Assembly: GCF_000611645.1 (NCBI RefSeq)
Contig: NW_014012023.1
Span: 1 to 12,931, forward strand
DNA: 12,931 nucleotides
Direction of reading: 5' to 3'
Source of the DNA: Monoraphidium neglectum
Taxonomy: Eukaryota; Chlorophyta; Chlorophyceae; Sphaeropleales; Selenastraceae
Position numbers and translations under genes: made by a program. The notes beneath the pieces were generated by a model. It made no database searches. It had not been told where the DNA came from and was given only the letters and a program-made list of their open reading frames with translations. This document shows positions 9,301-12,931 of the stretch, in pieces; the stretch's first letter is position 1; each line of letters opens with the position of its first letter.

Positions 9301-10531
9301 CGCAAGGGGGGGGCAACAATGGGCCAGCGTGCGCGTGCATGCATGTGTGCACAAGGGCGTGCGACGTGACAGGAACAGCGCCCTCGCAACACATAGTGGC
9401 ACGCAGGGGTGATGCCCTGGCCGCCCTCACCCCCCACTCGACCCTGTGCCCTGCCCTCCCCTCCCGATGACCAGCGCCAGCTCCCCGCAGCTCCAGCCAA
9501 AAGAGGGGGTGAGTGGGTGTGCAGCAGGCGGGGTGGGGCAGGGGCAGGCTGCGCTCACCCTCCATGGGGTAGTTGAGGATGGTGCGGCAGCTCTGGCGCC
9601 CCAGCAGCCCGATCGCCGCGCGGTCGTACGCGCGTGCCGCCGCCGTCTCCGTGTCAAAGTAGCCTACGCTGACGCCGCTCTTGCCCAGGGCGGCCACCTT
9701 GATCTGGACGCGCCACTTGCGCTTCTTCTTATCGTAGCTCACGCCGCGGTACTCGGACCGGAACACGGGCGGGGCGCCGCCCTGCGCAGCGGCGGCGGCC
9801 GTGGCCGCGGCCGCCTGCTGCTGCCGCTGCTGGTGCTGCTGATGCACCGCCGCCGCCGCCGGATTGTGGTGCGCATTGCCGGGCGGGGCGGCGCCGACGT
9901 GCTGCATGCTGCCGCTGCTCGAGCCGCCGTCGTCGCCGCCGGGGCCGCGGACGGGGCTGGGCGGGGCCAGGCTGCTGGTGCCGCTCAGCTGCGGACGCGC
10001 GCTGTCGCCGCGAGCGGCGGCCCCGCCGCCCGCGCCCCCGCCGGCCCCGGCCCCGCCGCCGCCGAGCCCAAACTGCGGGATGCCGAACACGGCGCCGCTC
10101 ATCACCCCAGGCGACCCCGGCCGGCCGAAGCTGCCGCCGCCGCTGGCCGCGCCGCCGAGCGCGCCGTCGCCGCCCTCCTCGCTGCAGGCCGGCGCCTCGT
10201 CGTCGTCTTCGTCATCGTCGTCGCAGCCAGCCACGTCCATGCCTTCTAAGTCGTCCTCCTCCCCATCCAATCCGGGGTGGCCGTGGCGGTGGTGGTGGTG
10301 ATGGCGGCGCTGATCGTCGTTGTCGCTGCCCAGCAGCCCGCCCACCGCGTCCAACCGCGCCCCGCCGGCCGCGGCGCCGCCCCGCCCGTCAGCGGGCGCG
10401 CCGCCGGAGCCGGAGCCGGAGCCTGAGCCGGAGGCCCCTCCGCCCGCGTGCCAGGCGGTGAGGCTGTCTCCCGGGTCGCCGGCCGCGCTGCTGCTGCTGA
10501 CGCGCGGTTCTGGCGCGTCTGCCTTTATCAT
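4153..10531 (-). CDS. Triple-AP2-domain transcription factor with Gln/Ala/Gly-rich tail
   Basis: A plant-type AP2 DNA-binding protein, presumed nuclear. Exons in transcription order: 10531-9559, 9269-9237, 8986-8901, 8617-8546, 8286-8176, 7840-7697, 7470-7297, 7027-6889, 6581-5719, 5472-4153. All nine introns are GT-AG with matching phases; the CDS is 3915 bases, 1304 aa. The start is the first in-frame ATG (MIKADAPEP), because the open frame above it has only a TTG. Residues 1-258 are low complexity, with a GS run, a His cluster (77-81) and an acidic run (104-112). AP2 domains: 259-323 (SEYRGVSYDKKKRKW...AAARAYDRA...NYP), 365-421 (SKYLGV...W...EEEAARVYD...TNFP) and 458-516 (SKYRGV...W...EEDAARAYD...YVNF). 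Basic stretches KKKRK (268-272) and PRRRLSSRRR (354-363) are candidate nuclear localisation signals. Residues 579-1304 are Gln, Ala and Gly tracts with short ordered islands. The YRGV, W and AARAYD signatures make the family certain. The DNA target and pathway cannot be inferred. In domain 3 the acceptor before 7470 was chosen because it gives the same spacing as domain 2. Confidence 0.9.
4774..4845 (-). repeat. CAG repeat encoding a 24-Gln tract in the AP2 protein
   Basis: On the coding strand this reads CAG CAG CAA CAG CAA followed by 19 uninterrupted CAG codons, 24 Gln in all. The long pure tract makes it the most length-variable site expected in the window. It is flanked by a His/Gln segment (AHHHQQAQ) and by RGVHGQ, and the reading frame is preserved. 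In the opposite strand it produces a spurious poly-Leu ORF. Confidence 0.95.
5473..5718 (-). other. Intron 9 of the AP2 gene, 246 bases, open in frame
   Basis: The donor CTG|GTGGGC and acceptor GTGCAG|GCC are both phase 0. Reading through gives 82 codons without a stop (Cys-rich, including a CCVVT segment), so spliced and unspliced mRNAs would both code for a full-length tail. I treat it as an intron because it has good splice sites, intron-like composition and a Cys-rich translation unlike the Gln/Ala/Gly-rich protein on either side. It could be a facultative exon. Confidence 0.7.
6306..6424 (-). repeat. Leu-punctuated poly-Gln repeat in the AP2 protein
   Basis: Coding-strand CAG runs give Gln blocks of 4, 8, 8, 11 and 3. 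The first two are separated by LLR and the rest by single CTG-coded Leu residues. The interruptions are CTG, CGG or CAA, all one base from CAG, so the tract looks like an expanded CAG array broken by point changes. It is followed by Ala-rich sequence and lies in exon 9, shortly after the AP2 domains. Confidence 0.95.
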
Positions 10532-10812
10532 GGCCGCCACAGGCCGCCTTGCGTCGCCTGCTGTTGAGGGGCCAGGCTGCGCAGCGCGCTGTGGTGGCGA
10601 CCCAGGTATCGCTGGATCACTGCGTGGTTGGCCGGGGGCCGCACCAAAGCTGCCAGGCCCGAGCACGCCGGGGGCCTGGGGCCGGCACCAGGCACGGCGG
10701 CAGGGGGCGCATTGGTCGCTTTGCTCGTTTGCAGCCAACGACAGATGCAATCAAGCAGGCGGGGCTGCCGCGACGCCGATTTCCCTCGTGTACCGGCTGA
10801 AATTGGATGCAT
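10528..10812 (-). CDS. Possible upstream ORF overlapping the AP2 start codon
   Basis: An ATG at 10812 opens a 94-codon frame that begins MHPISAGTRG and ends GGLWRP. Its TGA shares bases with the AP2 initiation codon (ATGA at 10531-10528). If the transcript starts upstream of 10812, ribosomes finishing this ORF would terminate exactly on the AP2 start, a layout compatible with reinitiation control. The peptide has no recognisable domain, and the transcription start is unknown, so it may be leader sequence without a function. Confidence 0.25.
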   Translation of the reverse strand: MHPISAGTRGKSASRQPRLLDCICRWLQTSKATNAPPAAVPGAGPRPPACSGLAALVRPPANHAVIQRYLGRHHSALRSLAPQQQATQGGLWRP

Positions 10813-11018
10813 TACCCGCTTCGGCACATCCCATTCAGGCGCTTGCCACGCCGCTGGGCGGCGCGGCGACCTTGGGGAGACGCCGCACCCCGCCAAGGCC
10901 CCTGTGAGCAGACTGCTGGGCGACCCTGCTCAGGCCACCAGGGTAACGCAACATCATGCCCTCACCTTTCAGGTAATAGATGCCCTGAGAGAACCGCTGC
11001 TCACCCTAGCGCGGCCTG

Positions 11019-11026
11019 AAATATAG
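11019..11026 (-). promoter_or_regulatory. TATA-like element upstream of the AP2 gene
   Basis: On the - strand the sequence reads GGCTATATTTCAGG around this position, about 490 bases before the AP2 start codon. It is one of few TATA-like strings in an otherwise GC-rich stretch. If used, transcription would begin near 10990, and the leader would include the upstream ORF at 10812. This is weak evidence taken alone. Confidence 0.25.
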
Positions 11027-11684
11027 CCGCAGTGGCACCGGGCGGCCTGGCCCCGTCTGTGGGCTTAATTGAATGGAATATTTTAGAAGCTATCCAGACA
11101 ATACAAGGCAGGGGAGCGCCGTGTACTGTATCGTTGCGAGAGGCCTCTCTGCCCCCACCCTGGCGCACAACGCTGGGGCGGTGATTCCGTCTATCAATAT
11201 TCAGCTAAAAGCAACCACATTCATATGAAGAATGGCCCAACACAAGAGCCGTTTCAATGGGTTGAGTTGCCAGATCTGTTTGCATGCGCCGCGGGTCAAA
11301 TCCTGTTGTCACGGCGAAACCCTGCGATGCCCAGTTGTCGACGGGATGCCAATACAGATTTTCCTCCGTGCCGAGGTCCTCTTTAGAGTGGCACATAATC
11401 CCCGGACAGCTGTGCACATTCTCATCGTCCTCCAGGACATGAGAAGGCAACATGCGTGATCACGACTCGGCCCAATGGGGCCGCCGCGCCATGTCCGCCC
11501 TGCATCTTACAAATCCAGGTGGCAGCATTCATTGTCAAACGCGCACATTCAGCCAGCTGTGCGCTAACCCCAGGGCCCGGCACCCTCGACAGATTGTGCC
11601 TGCAACAATAAAACTGCCGCAGTCCGGGACGAGTCACCAGCTCGCGCCCCTCTGGGTGCCTCCAGGCGTCTCATGCAACGCGGG

Positions 11685-11689
11685 TTACA
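11685..11689 (-). terminator. TGTAA polyadenylation signal of UTP18
   Basis: The - strand reads TGTAA (TTACA on +) 126 bases after the UTP18 stop codon. A second TGTAA lies at 11511-11507, about 305 bases after the stop, and could act as an alternative. The nearer copy fits the spacing better. Confidence 0.6.
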
Positions 11690-11815
11690 CCACATTAAGG
11701 GCCTCTTAACATGCGGCTCAACAACACGGCGGCCCCAGACACCGCCGACCCTGCCTGGCGGTGCTGGGTGGCCAGCAGCCCCCTGGAACCCTGCGGCTGG
11801 GGGTGGCCGGCAGCC

Positions 11816-12931
11816 TCACGCACTGCTGTAGTGATGAAGGCGGTACAGCAGCACGCGCCCCTTTGCGTTGCCGACCGCCATGAAGCCGCCGCCCGGCGAG
11901 AAGGCGCCGCAGTGCACGTAGTGCAGCGGCGTGAGGCGCGTGGGCCAGTTGGCGTACACGTTGCCGCTGGGCAGGTGCACCAGGCGCAGTGAGTCCTTTT
12001 TCATGCGGGACGCCATCATCATCAGCTGGAAGGGAGGGTGGGGGGTCACATGGAGGGTCAGACCAGGGTCACATGGGTGGTCACATGGGGGCCAGATAGG
12101 GGGTTGAGACGCGGGGGTCGAAAGGTGGAGATGAAGCGCCTGAGGCAACTGCCAAACCCTGGGCGGCGCCGCAAGGGCAGCATGAGAGGGGCGGCAACAG
12201 ACGGCGCTGCGGCGTCCTGGGCCGAGCTGCGCCGCGAAAGTGAGGCGCCGGGTGGCAGACGCACCTGGCCGTCGGCGCTGAATTGCAGGGTGTCCACCGC
12301 GGTGGTAAGGTGCATCAGCGAGCGGAACGGCGCCGGCCGCTCCGGCGCCGCAGCAAATGCCCCACCGCCGCCCCACAGCCCGGCCGCCGGCGCCTCAAGC
12401 ACCGACGCGCCGCTGCTGCCGCCGCCGTTGCCGCCGCCGCCGCACTGGTACAGGTTGACCACGCCCGACCCGCCGCCCACCGCCATCCAGCCGTCTCCCG
12501 CGCCCCCGAGCCCGCCGCCGCCGCCGCCAAGCGCAAGAGCTGTGGCCCCCACCGAGCCGTCGTCCCGCAGCGCCCCCAGGCAGCGCCGCGTGCGCAGGTC
12601 CCAGGAGTACACCACCCCGTCCCCGCCCGCCGTCACCAGCCGCGACCCGTCGGCGCTGAACGCGGCGGCGCGCGCGGAGCCGTTGACCTTGAAGCCGCCC
12701 GCGGCCTGGCGGCCGCGCAGGCTGACGAGGCCGACGTGGCCGCCATCCCCCAGGAACGCCACCAGGGGGGTGTCCTCCCGGTTCAACACAGCAAACGACT
12801 CCAGGCTGCGATCGCCACGCGCGTGCTGCTGCTGCTGCTGCTGCTGCTGGGGCTGCGGCTGCTGCGAGTCCCGCTGCTGCTCCCCGCCGCCGCCCGCTGC
12901 GCGCCGCCGCCGCGGCGCCACGGGCGCGGAG
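11816..12931 (-). CDS. UTP18: U3 snoRNP-associated WD40 protein Utp18, C-terminal part (5' partial)
   Basis: Utp18 is a nucleolar WD40 beta-propeller subunit of the UTP-B module of the small-subunit processome, needed for early 18S rRNA cleavages. Two exons are visible: 12931-12265, running off the right edge, and 12025-11816, joined across a 239-base GT-AG phase 0 intron. Diagnostic segments include FSADGSRLVTAGGDGVV with YSWDLRTRRCL, then GVVNLY, then a block resembling the family's I-M-N-L-V-T-x-V strand (LMHLTTAV). The C-terminus has SLRLVHLPSGNVYANWP, GAFSPGGGFMAVGNAKG and the nearly invariant ending LLYRLHHYS. About 291 residues are present, roughly the C-terminal half of the family. 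Algal additions are a Gln-rich run before SLESF and Gly-rich expansions on both sides of the GVVNLY strand. The N-terminus and start codon lie outside the window. Confidence 0.94.
12044..12088. repeat. Three copies of GGTCACATGG in the UTP18 intron
   Basis: The 10-mer GGTCACATGG occurs exactly at 12044-12053, 12067-12076 and 12079-12088, with a degenerate partial copy (GGGTCAGACC) between the first two. It is a small intronic minisatellite close to the acceptor side of the intron. Each unit contains CACATG, an E-box-like core, but I see no reason to infer a regulatory role. Confidence 0.8.
12826..12849 (-). repeat. CAG repeat encoding 8 Gln within Utp18
   Basis: Eight uninterrupted CAG codons on the coding strand sit in a longer Q/P segment (QQPQPQQ...), just before the conserved strand SLESFAVL. 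The position corresponds to a surface loop of the propeller in other Utp18 proteins, where such an insert would be tolerated. Confidence 0.9.

Larger units (their letters stand above)
10532..11815. other. UTP18 3' UTR and AP2 gene promoter/leader region
   Basis: UTP18 and the AP2 gene are in tandem on the - strand, so this 1.3 kb holds the UTP18 3' UTR (right) and the AP2 upstream region (left). The part from about 11040 to 11460 is clearly AT-richer than its surroundings. It contains an 82-codon ATG-initiated - strand frame (11453-11205), which I do not call a gene. No RNA gene or transposon ends were seen. Confidence 0.5.

Noticed and set aside
7177..10531. Treating each AP2 half-domain as a separate small gene
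   Set aside because: Each piece ends in a GT donor or starts after an AG acceptor, phases agree at all nine junctions, and the domains are complete only when spliced.
10532..10750. Extending the AP2 protein 73 codons upstream of the chosen start
   Set aside because: The open frame begins with TTG, not ATG. The first in-frame ATG is at 10531 and a TGA lies just above the TTG. An upstream exon cannot be excluded, but nothing shows one.

Overview
The window looks like nuclear DNA of a green alga, most likely a core chlorophyte. The evidence is very high G+C, genes split by short GTGAG/GTGGG...CAG introns of about 80-340 bases, TGTAA polyadenylation signals downstream of stop codons, CAG/GCN repeats that encode Gln and Ala tracts, and plant-type AP2 DNA-binding domains. 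There is no sign of bacterial operons, ribosome binding sites, CRISPR arrays or intact mobile elements. The species cannot be told from the sequence.

Layout, left to right. (1) Positions 1-161 hold the last 52 codons of a + strand gene that I do not recognise, with a TGTAA signal at 415. (2) Positions 1043-1450 hold a complete + strand gene for the gamma subunit of the Sec61 translocon (68 aa, three exons), with TGTAA at 1667. (3) Positions 1672-4152 lie between two convergent genes. I find no convincing coding sequence there; from about 2540 the stretch is extremely GC-rich and is probably in part the 3' UTR of the next gene. (4) Positions 4153-10531 on the - strand hold one large gene that I could assemble completely: ten exons, nine GT-AG introns, a 3915-base CDS and 1304 residues. 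It encodes a transcription factor with three AP2 domains and a very long Gln/Ala/Gly-rich C-terminal half. (5) Positions 10532-11815 hold the presumed 5' leader and promoter of the AP2 gene plus the 3' UTR of the next gene. The leader may carry an upstream ORF whose stop overlaps the AP2 start codon. (6) Positions 11816-12931 on the - strand hold the 3' two exons of UTP18, a WD40 protein of the small-subunit processome; its 5' end lies beyond the window.

The three recognised genes belong to unrelated processes: protein translocation into the ER, transcription control, and ribosome biogenesis. They are ordinary neighbours in a compact algal genome rather than one system. The strongest novelty is in the AP2 gene. 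Four short islands in its low-complexity tail each carry a full match to the SnRK1/AMPK phosphorylation consensus. The tail also has a SUMO-type site and a terminal acidic-hydrophobic motif. Its last intron is a multiple of three and open in frame.
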